Shown piece by piece: positions 53,205-61,310 of a stretch of 64,000 nt of DNA (position 1 is its first letter; each line of letters begins with the position of its first letter). The notes under the pieces are model-generated. The model was not told the origin of the DNA, ran no database searches, and was given only the letters and a program-made list of their open reading frames with translations. The stretch lies in contig CP034120.1 of NCBI GenBank assembly GCA_003856375.1, positions 2,480,001 through 2,544,000 of the forward strand, read 5' to 3'. The DNA is from Glaciecola amylolytica. Its GTDB lineage: Bacteria > Bacteroidota > Bacteroidia > Flavobacteriales_D > Crocinitomicaceae. The position numbers and the translations under genes were made by a program.

Positions 53205-54614
53205 TTAACTTTTTTTATAATTCAAAATCCAAACCTTTTGCTTTTTCTTTGTTTTATACTCTTTAAATGTTGTTGTGGCAAGTTCTTGATCCAGAGAATA
53301 AAGAATTACAACATAGAAATAGTTATTTGCTTCATTAATTACTAAATACGTATTCGGGTATTCACTCAGGCTTTTTGCTAGTACCTGATCGGCATTCTGC
53401 CTGTTGGAGAACACTCCCGTAATCACATAAAAGCCATCCGGAGATTCACTTTTATCGAGATTTACGAAGTGATATCCTTTTGCCACCGGAATTGCTTCCG
53501 GAGGATCATTTCCAGGTTTAACAGTATCAACCGGAGTTACCTTAACCACATTTGCAAGTGAATCTTTCTCTCTTTGCAATCTGTCTTTACGCGCCTGATC
53601 CTCCAGCATTTTCTTCAGCTTATCCTCCAATTCGTCTTTTAACTTCTGAATAGAGTCTCTTTGTTTCAAAGCCAGATCGTCAACAACTTTCACTTCTTTT
53701 TCTACGACTTGAATTTCCTTTTCTCTTTTCCCTTTAAAGGAGAATCCTAAGAAAACTTCGTGATTCGTACCGGTATTGTACGTTTTCATAGAACCGATCA
53801 AAAGCTCATAGCTGTATCCGACACGCAGAAAATCCAATACGCGTACTCCCGCATTAAACTGTACCGCATAATCTGATTTATAGGTTGCAGAAACCCAAAG
53901 CATATTTTTGTAAAGTCCCATTAAGCTGGCATCATACTGAAAAGGAACATTAGGCATGTATCTCAAAATAGCATTTGGACGAAGAATGAATTTTTCACCC
54001 AAGTGAAAATCATATTCCAACGACATCATATAATGTCTTTCCAATTGATAATATCCCCTGCTCTTTTCTCTGGCGTATTTTACTTTTCCTCCAATGATCT
54101 GAGGAACTGAAATTCCGATTCTCAAATCTTTCCAGTTATACATTAATCCGACATTCATGTCAAAAACAGGAGCTGTTGGTCTTAGTCCCGTAAGATAAGG
54201 GTCGTTTGTTTCCTGAGCATTGAGCTGATCGTAATCTATCCGGTTATCCAATACTCCTGCTGAAATACCAAAGCGGATATGATGATCGTCATTGATCTTT
54301 AATTTGTAGCTGTAATTCAAACTGGACATTAGCTGCTGCTGAATTCCCTGATTCTGGTGCGCAACAACTAATCCTAATCCCATATTCCCTTTTGCAATAG
54401 GTCCTTCAACTGTCAGATAATTATTGACTGCTGTTGATCCAAAAGAAGAAAAACGCTGATTTCTGACAAAGCTCGCATTCACATAATCACTTGCTCCTGT
54501 AAATGCCGGATTGTAAACAAACGGATTTATCAGATAATGATTGTAAAAAGGAACTTGTTGTCCAAATAAATTTCCCCAGCACAAACAAACAAAAAGTAGT
54601 AGTGTTTTATTCAT
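53205..54614 (-). CDS. PorP/SprF-family outer-membrane protein with C-terminal SPOR-like domain
   Basis: The ATG at 54614 gives 469 residues with a signal peptide (MNKTLLLFVCLCWGNLFGQ). Residues 20-310 are a PorP/SprF barrel (YNHYLINPFVYNPAFTGAS, FSFKGKREKEI at its end). Then follow a charged coiled coil (about 320-370, RDSIQKLKDELEDKLKKM) and a SPOR-like domain (about 380-469, DGFYVITGVFSNRQNADQVL). Many PorP/SprF proteins stop after the barrel, so the tail is an added periplasmic module that could hold peptidoglycan. The gene overlaps the upstream cargo gene by 8 nt and lies 61 nt before the adhesin. SprF is known to be needed for secretion of SprB. Confidence 0.88.
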   Translation of the reverse strand: MNKTLLLFVCLCWGNLFGQQVPFYNHYLINPFVYNPAFTGASDYVNASFVRNQRFSSFGSTAVNNYLTVEGPIAKGNMGLGLVVAHQNQGIQQQLMSSLNYSYKLKINDDHHIRFGISAGVLDNRIDYDQLNAQETNDPYLTGLRPTAPVFDMNVGLMYNWKDLRIGISVPQIIGGKVKYAREKSRGYYQLERHYMMSLEYDFHLGEKFILRPNAILRYMPNVPFQYDASLMGLYKNMLWVSATYKSDYAVQFNAGVRVLDFLRVGYSYELLIGSMKTYNTGTNHEVFLGFSFKGKREKEIQVVEKEVKVVDDLALKQRDSIQKLKDELEDKLKKMLEDQARKDRLQREKDSLANVVKVTPVDTVKPGNDPPEAIPVAKGYHFVNLDKSESPDGFYVITGVFSNRQNADQVLAKSLSEYPNTYLVINEANNYFYVVILYSLDQELATTTFKEYKTKKKQKVWILNYKKS

Positions 54615-56823
54615 TCCCCAATAGTGTAATAGTTCCTTTATATTCCTCTTCGGTTCCACCTTTCAGTACCACATAATAATATGTCCCGTTAGGTAATTGT
54701 GCTCCTTTGTAATCGCCCTTCCACTCATTTTTATAATCTCCGTTCTCATACAGCAATTTTCCGTATTGATTGAAGACTTTTACGCCGGTCATCGGGAAGA
54801 ACTCTACACCAGTGATATTCCAGGTGTCGTTGATATTATCATTATTAACAGTCACCACATTCCGGATATTGAACTGAATAGGATCCATTACCGTGATAAG
54901 CACTGTATCTCCTCCGACACAGCCCTGTGCATCGATCACATAATAAGCATATGCCATCGAAACAGGTGGTGTTGCAACCGGGTTTGTAATCGTCGAATCA
55001 GAAAGCGTTGATCCGGGCATCCAAATTCCAGTTACTCCTCCGGAACCATTCAATGTAATGGATTCGCCCAGATAAATTGACGTATCATTTCCTGCATTGG
55101 CTATCGGAGCCGGCAGCATAATAATGGTCACGGGGTTTGAAATAGCTGGTGGGCACACTCCGGAAAGTGCAACGGTCTGGAACATTACGTTTCCGTTTAT
55201 TGCGAATGTATTGTAGTCGATTGTATCCGAATCAGGAATTGTTTGCCAGGTAGTTCCGTTATCGGATGAAAACTGCCAGATCAAGGAGTCTGCGTTGGAT
55301 CCAATTAAATGAAGTTCTTCTGACGTACCTTCACAAGCAGTTCCGCTCTGGTTTAAAACTCCTGCAATCGGAACTGAATCCAACTGAATGATAGCCGTAT
55401 TCGAATAATAATCAGGACAGAAAATACCATCCAGAAGAACTCTGTAGTTTGTTGTTTCTGTTTGACTGCTGTAATCGTAAGACGTTGTTGTATTTGTAAG
55501 CGGATTCCAGGTAGCTCCTCCGTCAGTTGAGGATTCCCAATCTAAAACGGAAGTACTTGCACCGGTAAGATTTAAGATTCCCGTAACGGCATTTATACAT
55601 AAGGTATCGGAAGCCCCTAAAGATGGAGGAACCGGAACAGCTTGTATATAAATAATTGCCGTATCTGAAATAACATCCGGGCACTGACCACCTTCGGTAA
55701 CCATTCGATAGAAAGTTGTTTGAGTCAATCCAGAATAATTGTATGTTCCTGTTGTATTGGAAATAGCATTCCAGGTTGAACCATTATCCGAAGAGAATTC
55801 CCAACCTAAAACGGGTCCGAACGTGCCTGTTCCACTCACAGAACCGGATGCATTCGTAATACATAATGAATCACTTCCCGCAAGAACTGTTGGAGGATAA
55901 ACCGGATCGACATAAATCAGAGCCGTATCCGAATAAACGTCTGCACACACACCACCATCGACCAAAACTCTGTAGATTGTTGAAGAAGTGAGCGAAACAT
56001 AATTATTTGTAGTTGTTGTATTCGCAATCGTATTCCAGGTTCCGCCTCCGTTGGTGGAAGATTCCCATTGTAAAACACCCAATGAATTGCCTGTTAAATT
56101 AAGCACTCCGGAAGCCGCATTCTCACACAAAGAATCTGCACCCGAAATCGTTCCGGGAACAGAAGGCGCCTGTGAAGTAATTGTGGCAAATCCCGAAGTA
56201 TCATCAGGACAATAGCCTCCATCAATCAAAACATGGTATTGCGTGTTTTGCATGACATTATTATAGGCGTACGATGGTGTTGTATTCGCAATTGTGCTCC
56301 AGGTTCCTCCCCCGTTGGTGGAAGATTGCCATGAAGTGATGGTTCCGTATGACCAACCCGAAAGGGAAAGTGTTCCGGCGTTTGCCCCCTGACAAACCGT
56401 AATATCGGATGTCACCGTACCGGGAACAATCGGACAATCATTTTGAACGGTCCATTGAGTAGTATCGTTCAGATGATTCAAATCTCCGGCGCGTGTTACC
56501 CAAACTTTGAGAATATGCGCCCCACATGCAGATAAATTTGCTTTTACTGTAAAACTGAAATTCCAGGAGGAGCCTGCCATCAGATTGGATGACAAAAGCT
56601 GATTGGTTAAACTACCACCGTCTACCGTGTAACTGACCTGAATGGTATTAGAGGGCATTACGACTCCGGAATTGTTATTGATCAAAACAGTAACCGTTTC
56701 TGCATTTGACAAACTACAACCTGAATTAGGAGAAAAATGGTTTTGTAACCAAACGTCCTGAGCCCTTGTTATAGATGTAAGTGTGGTAAAGAAGATCAAC
56801 AAAAACAAGTATCGGCTAAACAT
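54607..56823 (-). CDS. T9SS cargo protein with tandem repeats and type B sorting domain
   Basis: The ATG at 56823 gives 738 residues with a signal peptide (MFSRYLFLLIFFTTLTSITRAQ); the longer frame from 56916 lacks a sensible signal. After a beta-sandwich start (about 25-130) come five repeats of about 83 residues with the core WESSTNGGGTWNTIANTT, YRVLVDGG and DTALIY (about 140-560). These are followed by an Ig-like unit and a C-terminal gliding-motility-associated sorting domain (VKVFNQYGKLLYENGDY, LPNGTYYYVVLKGG). The gene starts the unit that continues with the PorP/SprF protein and the adhesin, so all three are probably one surface system. Confidence 0.87.
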   Translation of the reverse strand: MFSRYLFLLIFFTTLTSITRAQDVWLQNHFSPNSGCSLSNAETVTVLINNNSGVVMPSNTIQVSYTVDGGSLTNQLLSSNLMAGSSWNFSFTVKANLSACGAHILKVWVTRAGDLNHLNDTTQWTVQNDCPIVPGTVTSDITVCQGANAGTLSLSGWSYGTITSWQSSTNGGGTWSTIANTTPSYAYNNVMQNTQYHVLIDGGYCPDDTSGFATITSQAPSVPGTISGADSLCENAASGVLNLTGNSLGVLQWESSTNGGGTWNTIANTTTTNNYVSLTSSTIYRVLVDGGVCADVYSDTALIYVDPVYPPTVLAGSDSLCITNASGSVSGTGTFGPVLGWEFSSDNGSTWNAISNTTGTYNYSGLTQTTFYRMVTEGGQCPDVISDTAIIYIQAVPVPPSLGASDTLCINAVTGILNLTGASTSVLDWESSTDGGATWNPLTNTTTSYDYSSQTETTNYRVLLDGIFCPDYYSNTAIIQLDSVPIAGVLNQSGTACEGTSEELHLIGSNADSLIWQFSSDNGTTWQTIPDSDTIDYNTFAINGNVMFQTVALSGVCPPAISNPVTIIMLPAPIANAGNDTSIYLGESITLNGSGGVTGIWMPGSTLSDSTITNPVATPPVSMAYAYYVIDAQGCVGGDTVLITVMDPIQFNIRNVVTVNNDNINDTWNITGVEFFPMTGVKVFNQYGKLLYENGDYKNEWKGDYKGAQLPNGTYYYVVLKGGTEEEYKGTITLLGNE

Positions 56824-57022
56824 AGAGTATAAGTGTTGATAAGCTATCGTATTTGAGATTCCTAACATTAACTGAATCGAAATTAACAGTTTTTTACAAC
56901 TAATCCAAATGAACATTTTCTACATTTACGGTTAACGCAACATTTTGGTTTTCTAAAAGCATAGATAACAGACTAAATCGTTGTTCCTATTCATAAAATG
57001 GGTTTCAAAATCAAATAGATGT

Positions 57023-57709
57023 ATGAGATATTTCACAAAGCAGTTTACAATAATTTTTTTTTCAACATTTTTCAACCTTGCATTTTCTCAAAAGCCGGCT
57101 TTGGGTCCGAAACCGTTTTTTGATTCTATTCAACGGGAAGGAATTCAACTTTTAGATGTCCGAACTGCCGGAGAATACAATCAGGGGCACATTACCGGGG
57201 CTTTTCAGGCTGATTGGAACAACCTCAGCCAGTTCAGTGAAAGAATTGCTTCTCTGGACAAGGAAAAACCGGTTTACATTTATTGCCTTGCCGGATCCAG
57301 AAGCGCAGCAGCTCAAAAATGGCTTTTGAAGGAAGGATTCAGAAAGGTGATTAACCTGGAAGGTGGAATTAACGCCTGGAACCTGGAAGATTTGCCTGTG
57401 GAAGGCACTGCAAAAGTTGCTCAAATAAGCTTTGCGGATTTTCTCAATTCCATTCCGAAAGATCGAACGGTACTTATTGATATCGGTGCAGAATGGTGCC
57501 CTCCTTGTAAAAAAATGACTCCGATTGTGGATGAATTGAGTCGGGACGGATACACGATTATAAAAATAGATGGTGGTGCTCAAACAGAATTGGTCAAAGA
57601 ATTGAAAGCCGGAGTTTTTCCAACTTTTATTGTCTACAAGAATGGTGTTGAAAGTAAGCGATTGACAGGTGTTTGTTCCAAAGAAGATCTGAAAAAATTG
57701 CTTGATTAG
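57023..57709 (+). CDS. Exported rhodanese-thioredoxin fusion protein
   Basis: The ATG at 57023 gives 228 residues with a signal peptide (MRYFTKQFTIIFFSTFFNLAF); the frame from 56981 starts at TTG and spoils it. Residues 25-125 are a rhodanese domain with DVRTAGEYNQGHITGA and the active-site loop CLAGSRS (Cys88). Residues 135-228 are a thioredoxin domain with WCPPC (158-162) and the cis-proline in GVFPTF (Pro200). The pairing suggests a periplasmic protein that moves sulfur or keeps a rhodanese cysteine reduced. It is transcribed alone and convergent with the following gene. Confidence 0.88.
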   Translation: MRYFTKQFTIIFFSTFFNLAFSQKPALGPKPFFDSIQREGIQLLDVRTAGEYNQGHITGAFQADWNNLSQFSERIASLDKEKPVYIYCLAGSRSAAAQKWLLKEGFRKVINLEGGINAWNLEDLPVEGTAKVAQISFADFLNSIPKDRTVLIDIGAEWCPPCKKMTPIVDELSRDGYTIIKIDGGAQTELVKELKAGVFPTFIVYKNGVESKRLTGVCSKEDLKKLLD

Positions 57710-57799
57710 GTATTAAGCAATTATCAGTGAAGAGATTTTCCGGTGGGATTTCAGGATCAAATCAAAGATTAAAACGTCTAAAAGCCCTATAATTATTAA

Positions 57800-57837
57800 G
57801 GATTCGTAATATTGCGAATTGGCAATTTCGCAATCAG
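57800..57837 (+). repeat. Dispersed dyad repeat, copy 1
   Basis: ATTGCGAA (57811-57818) and TTCGCAAT (57827-57834) are exact reverse complements around TTGGCAAT, preceded by GGATTCGTAAT. The minus strand of 61190-61225 carries the same layout (GGAT, then AATATTGCGA, TGGCAA and a second ATTGCGA-type arm). The copy lies in the convergent gap 57710-57913, which holds no gene and no clear T-rich terminator. Confidence 0.6.
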
Positions 57838-57913
57838 ACAAATTGAAACCGGAAAAGTCATCTTGTCAATTCGGTATTTTACGAATCTGTGAAATCTTAT
57901 CAAAATCCGGCTT

Positions 57914-58477
57914 TTATTTGCTCAGAATCGAAATTGCTTCTTCCCTCTCCTTCCACACAGCTTCCAAAGTCATTCCGATAGCAGGATTCCGATTCAACCA
58001 GCGCTGCAAATAATCCTTATGGATTACGATTTTCCAATCACTCACCTGATTCGGATCGATGCGTTGTTCCCGAACCAGTTTCGGTGCAATTCGTTCAAGT
58101 GTATCCGAAGTATCTGTAAAGTCGAAACGTTCTCCTTTAAAGCGAAGGTAACAATGGCATTCGGGTAATGATGTGTAGGGTTTGTTATCGAAGAAAGAGT
58201 TTAGCTTCGCATGTGTTTCATCACTCATCAGAAAGATTCCTGCTATTAGTTCAATTTCCGGATGTCCGTTTTCCAAAGCCAATTCTGCCAGTAAAGCATG
58301 TTTGGAAGAACAAGTACCCTTTTGTTCGGAAAGCACCAGAGCAAAATCTTCCCGGTTCGCATTTCTGCCGTAAGGAAGTTCAGCAACAAAATCGCAGGCT
58401 TTTTGAAAGGAATGAATTCCTAATTCACGAAAACGTGCGGAGTATTGTTCGTTGGAAGTGAGTTCAAAATCCACCAT
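57914..58477 (-). CDS. Transglutaminase-like hypothetical protein
   Basis: This 187-residue cytoplasmic protein has a possible papain-like site: Cys in KGTCSSKHALLAELALENG, His in ECHCYLRFKGERFDF and a following Asp, with spacing like the transglutaminase superfamily. This is a weak, by-eye assignment. The C terminus is helical (LQRWLNRNPAIGMTLEAVWKE). It lies just upstream of ffh, separated by 58 nt with ATTCGTAAT-like repeats, on the same strand but read after ffh. Function unknown. Confidence 0.6.
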   Translation of the reverse strand: MVDFELTSNEQYSARFRELGIHSFQKACDFVAELPYGRNANREDFALVLSEQKGTCSSKHALLAELALENGHPEIELIAGIFLMSDETHAKLNSFFDNKPYTSLPECHCYLRFKGERFDFTDTSDTLERIAPKLVREQRIDPNQVSDWKIVIHKDYLQRWLNRNPAIGMTLEAVWKEREEAISILSK

Positions 58478-58535
58478 TTAATTCTTAATTACGAGTTCGG
58501 AATGATTTTTCAATTCGTAATTCAGCATTCGTAAT

Positions 58536-59885
58536 TTACATTCCCGGCATTCCGCCTTTCATGCCTTTCATCTGCTTCATCATGCTCATCATGTTCTTCG
58601 GATTACTCATCATTTTCATCATTTTCTTCGTATCCTCGAACTGCTTCAGCAATTTGTTCACTTCCTGAATATTGGTTCCTGAACCATTTGCGATTCTTGT
58701 TTTGCGCTGTCCGTTCATCAAAGAAGGATTTGCACGCTCTTTCGGAGTCATGGAATAGATAATTGCCTCAATGTGTTTGAAAGCATCATCCTGAATATCT
58801 ACATCTTTCACAGCTTTCCCCATTCCCGGAATCATTCCCATCAAATCTTTGACGTTACCCATCTTTTTGATTTGCTGAATTTGTCCAAGGAAATCATTGA
58901 AGTCGAACTGATCTTTCTGAATCTTGCGTTGAAGTTTTCTCGCTTCTTCTTCGTTAAATTGTTCCTGAGCGCGTTCCACCAGGGAAACCACGTCACCCAT
59001 TCCCAAAATACGATCGGCCATTCGTTTCGGATAGAATACATCCAATGCATCCATCTTCTCCCCTGTTCCGACAAATTTGATTGGCTTGTCTACAACCGTT
59101 TTGATCGATAATGCAGCTCCACCACGTGTATCACCATCGAGTTTCGTCAATACAACTCCGTCGAAATTGATTCGCTCGTTAAATGCTTTTGCTGTGTTTA
59201 CCGCATCTTGTCCGGTCATGGAATCCACTACAAACAAGGTTTCTGTCGGATTTAACGCTTTTTTCACTCGCTCAATCTCGTCCATCATTGCCTCATCTAC
59301 CGCCAAACGACCGGCAGTATCGACAATCACGACATTGAATCCGTTGCTTTTCGCGTAAACGACTGCTGCAGTAGCAATTTTAACAGGATCTTTTTCTTCT
59401 TTATTGGAAAAAACCTCAATTCCCAATTGCTCTCCAAGAACATGCAACTGGTCAATCGCCGCCGGACGGTAAACGTCACAGGCAACCAACAAAGGTTTTT
59501 TGTTTTTCTTCGTTTTCAGATAATTAGCCAGTTTTCCGGAGAACGTTGTTTTACCGGAACCTTGAAGTCCCGACATCAACACGATTCCCGGGCTTCCCTG
59601 AATCTGAATTTCGCTCTCGTTTCCTCCCATCAATTCCACCAACTCTTCGTGGCAGATCTTCACCATTAACTGGCTTGGAGAAATAGCTGTCAATACATTC
59701 GCACCCATTGCCTTGTCTTTCACACGAACGGTGAAATCTTTGGCAGTTTTAAAGTTCACATCGGCATCTAACAAGGCTCTACGAACCTCTTTCAATGTTT
59801 CAGCTACGTTAATTTCAGTAATTTGTCCTTGTCCTTTTAAGACTTTAAAGGCGCGTTCAAACTTATCGGTAAGATTATCAAACAT
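58536..59885 (-). CDS. ffh: Signal recognition particle protein Ffh
   Basis: This 449-residue protein is the normal length for Ffh. The N domain covers about 1-85. The G domain has the P-loop GLQGSGKTT (106-114), DTAGRL (189-194) and TKLDGDTRGG (247-256). The M domain follows from about 330, with MIPGMGK, and ends in a methionine-rich tail (MMKMMSNPKNMMSMMKQMKG) for 4.5S RNA and signal-sequence binding. It is a GTPase that targets membrane proteins co-translationally to FtsY and SecYEG. It is transcribed alone; no 4.5S RNA gene was found in the window. Confidence 0.97.
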   Translation of the reverse strand: MFDNLTDKFERAFKVLKGQGQITEINVAETLKEVRRALLDADVNFKTAKDFTVRVKDKAMGANVLTAISPSQLMVKICHEELVELMGGNESEIQIQGSPGIVLMSGLQGSGKTTFSGKLANYLKTKKNKKPLLVACDVYRPAAIDQLHVLGEQLGIEVFSNKEEKDPVKIATAAVVYAKSNGFNVVIVDTAGRLAVDEAMMDEIERVKKALNPTETLFVVDSMTGQDAVNTAKAFNERINFDGVVLTKLDGDTRGGAALSIKTVVDKPIKFVGTGEKMDALDVFYPKRMADRILGMGDVVSLVERAQEQFNEEEARKLQRKIQKDQFDFNDFLGQIQQIKKMGNVKDLMGMIPGMGKAVKDVDIQDDAFKHIEAIIYSMTPKERANPSLMNGQRKTRIANGSGTNIQEVNKLLKQFEDTKKMMKMMSNPKNMMSMMKQMKGMKGGMPGM

Positions 59886-60024
59886 GCTATTGAGCGATTT
59901 TTTTGGATTACAAAGATACTACTAATTGAAAATGTAAAATTGAAAATTGAAAAGGAATTACACAATTTATCAAAAGAAGACTCCGATTTAAAATCTTTTC
60001 AATTGTCCATTATCAATTTTCAAT

Positions 60025-61122
60025 TCAAAATTTGACGAGTGCGCTATATCCGACCAAACCCAATGATTGGGTCATTACTCCGCCAATAAAGGTCGAATCG
60101 TTGATAAAAGACAATGTTCCCGCCAAACGATAGCTGTTCACACTTTGCGGATGATTCTTCTGATTCATGTATGTCAGGCGTTTTTTATTACTCCCGTTTG
60201 CATCCATGATCCACCAGTCCGCACCTTGAAGCTGCCCGGGGAAAATCTCACAATCCTTTCCTGTCATATAAACAATTTTCTGTCCGTTGGGCGTATAAGT
60301 CGGCGCTTGAGAAAAACTTTCTTCTGTCAGCTTTGTTGTATTTCCACTAGCCAGATCGATCCGATAAATGGGTGTTGCAATCATGTTATGAGATTCGAAT
60401 GTACTGTAGATCAAAATGTCGGTCTTATCCGGACTAATACTTTCCACTTCTCCTCCGGCAAGTTCTCCGTTTGGCTGGTACGTGCGGATATTGGAAAACA
60501 CAGGTTGCGGATTCCAGGAAACATCTGCCACTTTAAAAACATACGCCCCCGCTCCCAGATTCAAATCCAGAAATACCGGAGCAAGAATGCGCTCTGTCCA
60601 TGTAAACATCGTTCCATCGTTCGAAATAGCGCCATGAATAATTCCGTGATTGTAATCGTTGGGGAAATTTGTCATCTGCCACGCCTGGCTTCCATCCCGT
60701 TTGATGATCCACAAATCGGTATAGGCTCCGTAACCCGGAATTGCATCTTCCGGAATCCGCGTGTGGCCACTTTCCGAAACATAATCGGTTTTCTCCACAT
60801 AACAATACAAATATTGTCCTGTCGGATCCCATTCTTCCGCCCATTGATGTCTGTTGGAAGCCCAGCCCGGATAAGTCAACTGAACTTCTCCCGTTCCGTC
60901 ATAATTAGAAATGTAAATCTTGTATGTTCCGTCTGCATCCGGCTTGTTGTAAGCCACACTGTTCGTTGCAGGATTATAGATCACTCCCATTCCGTTTTCG
61001 CTGTAAACTTCCATTGAAGCATACGAACTTCCGTCATTTTCAGGATCTACTTTCTTTTTCTTACACGAATTCAATGTAAGAGCCAGGAACAACAACGCCG
61101 TTAAGAATGCAGTAGTTTTCAT
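60025..61122 (-). CDS. TolB/PD40-like propeller lipoprotein
   Basis: This 365-residue protein has a lipobox with Cys20 (LALTLNSCKKKK). The body has WD40-like PD40 blades: SISPDKTDILIYSTFESHN, APTYTPNGQKIVYMTG and the early YKIYISNYDGTGEVQLTYPG. Together these suggest a six- or seven-bladed propeller. Such lipoproteins resemble TolB or extracytoplasmic dipeptidyl-peptidase-like propellers, but no catalytic domain is present. It stands alone between ffh and the permease, with repeat-rich gaps on both sides. Function unknown. Confidence 0.8.
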   Translation of the reverse strand: MKTTAFLTALLFLALTLNSCKKKKVDPENDGSSYASMEVYSENGMGVIYNPATNSVAYNKPDADGTYKIYISNYDGTGEVQLTYPGWASNRHQWAEEWDPTGQYLYCYVEKTDYVSESGHTRIPEDAIPGYGAYTDLWIIKRDGSQAWQMTNFPNDYNHGIIHGAISNDGTMFTWTERILAPVFLDLNLGAGAYVFKVADVSWNPQPVFSNIRTYQPNGELAGGEVESISPDKTDILIYSTFESHNMIATPIYRIDLASGNTTKLTEESFSQAPTYTPNGQKIVYMTGKDCEIFPGQLQGADWWIMDANGSNKKRLTYMNQKNHPQSVNSYRLAGTLSFINDSTFIGGVMTQSLGLVGYSALVKF

Positions 61123-61189
61123 ACAATGATTTTAAAATCAGATGAATATATTCAATAATTCCGAATACCCGATGGGCCATTTAAGATTC

Positions 61190-61225
61190 AATCGCAAATT
61201 TGCCATATCGCAATATTGCGATCCG
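61190..61225 (-). repeat. Dispersed dyad repeat, copy 2
   Basis: The 16-bp palindrome ATCGCAATATTGCGAT lies at 61208-61223 and the palindrome GCAAATTTGC at 61195-61204. Read on the minus strand the element follows copy 1 at 57800-57837 closely. It lies in the 188-bp gap 61123-61310 between the permease and the propeller lipoprotein, which holds no gene. Confidence 0.6.
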
Positions 61226-61310
61226 GTTCAAGTTCAATGATACATATCAACACTCAAACAATTGATAATCAATTAAATATCCCAACAATAAAATTAATTC
61301 GTAATTCGTA

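Noticed and set aside
59930-60025. AATTGAAAATTG-type repeats as a possible RNA gene or terminator
   Set aside because: Low-complexity A/T text in two opposite orientations with no stable GC stem or T-run in the right place.
60067-61017. 316-codon plus-strand frame
   Set aside because: Antisense to the propeller lipoprotein, which has a lipobox and blade motifs.
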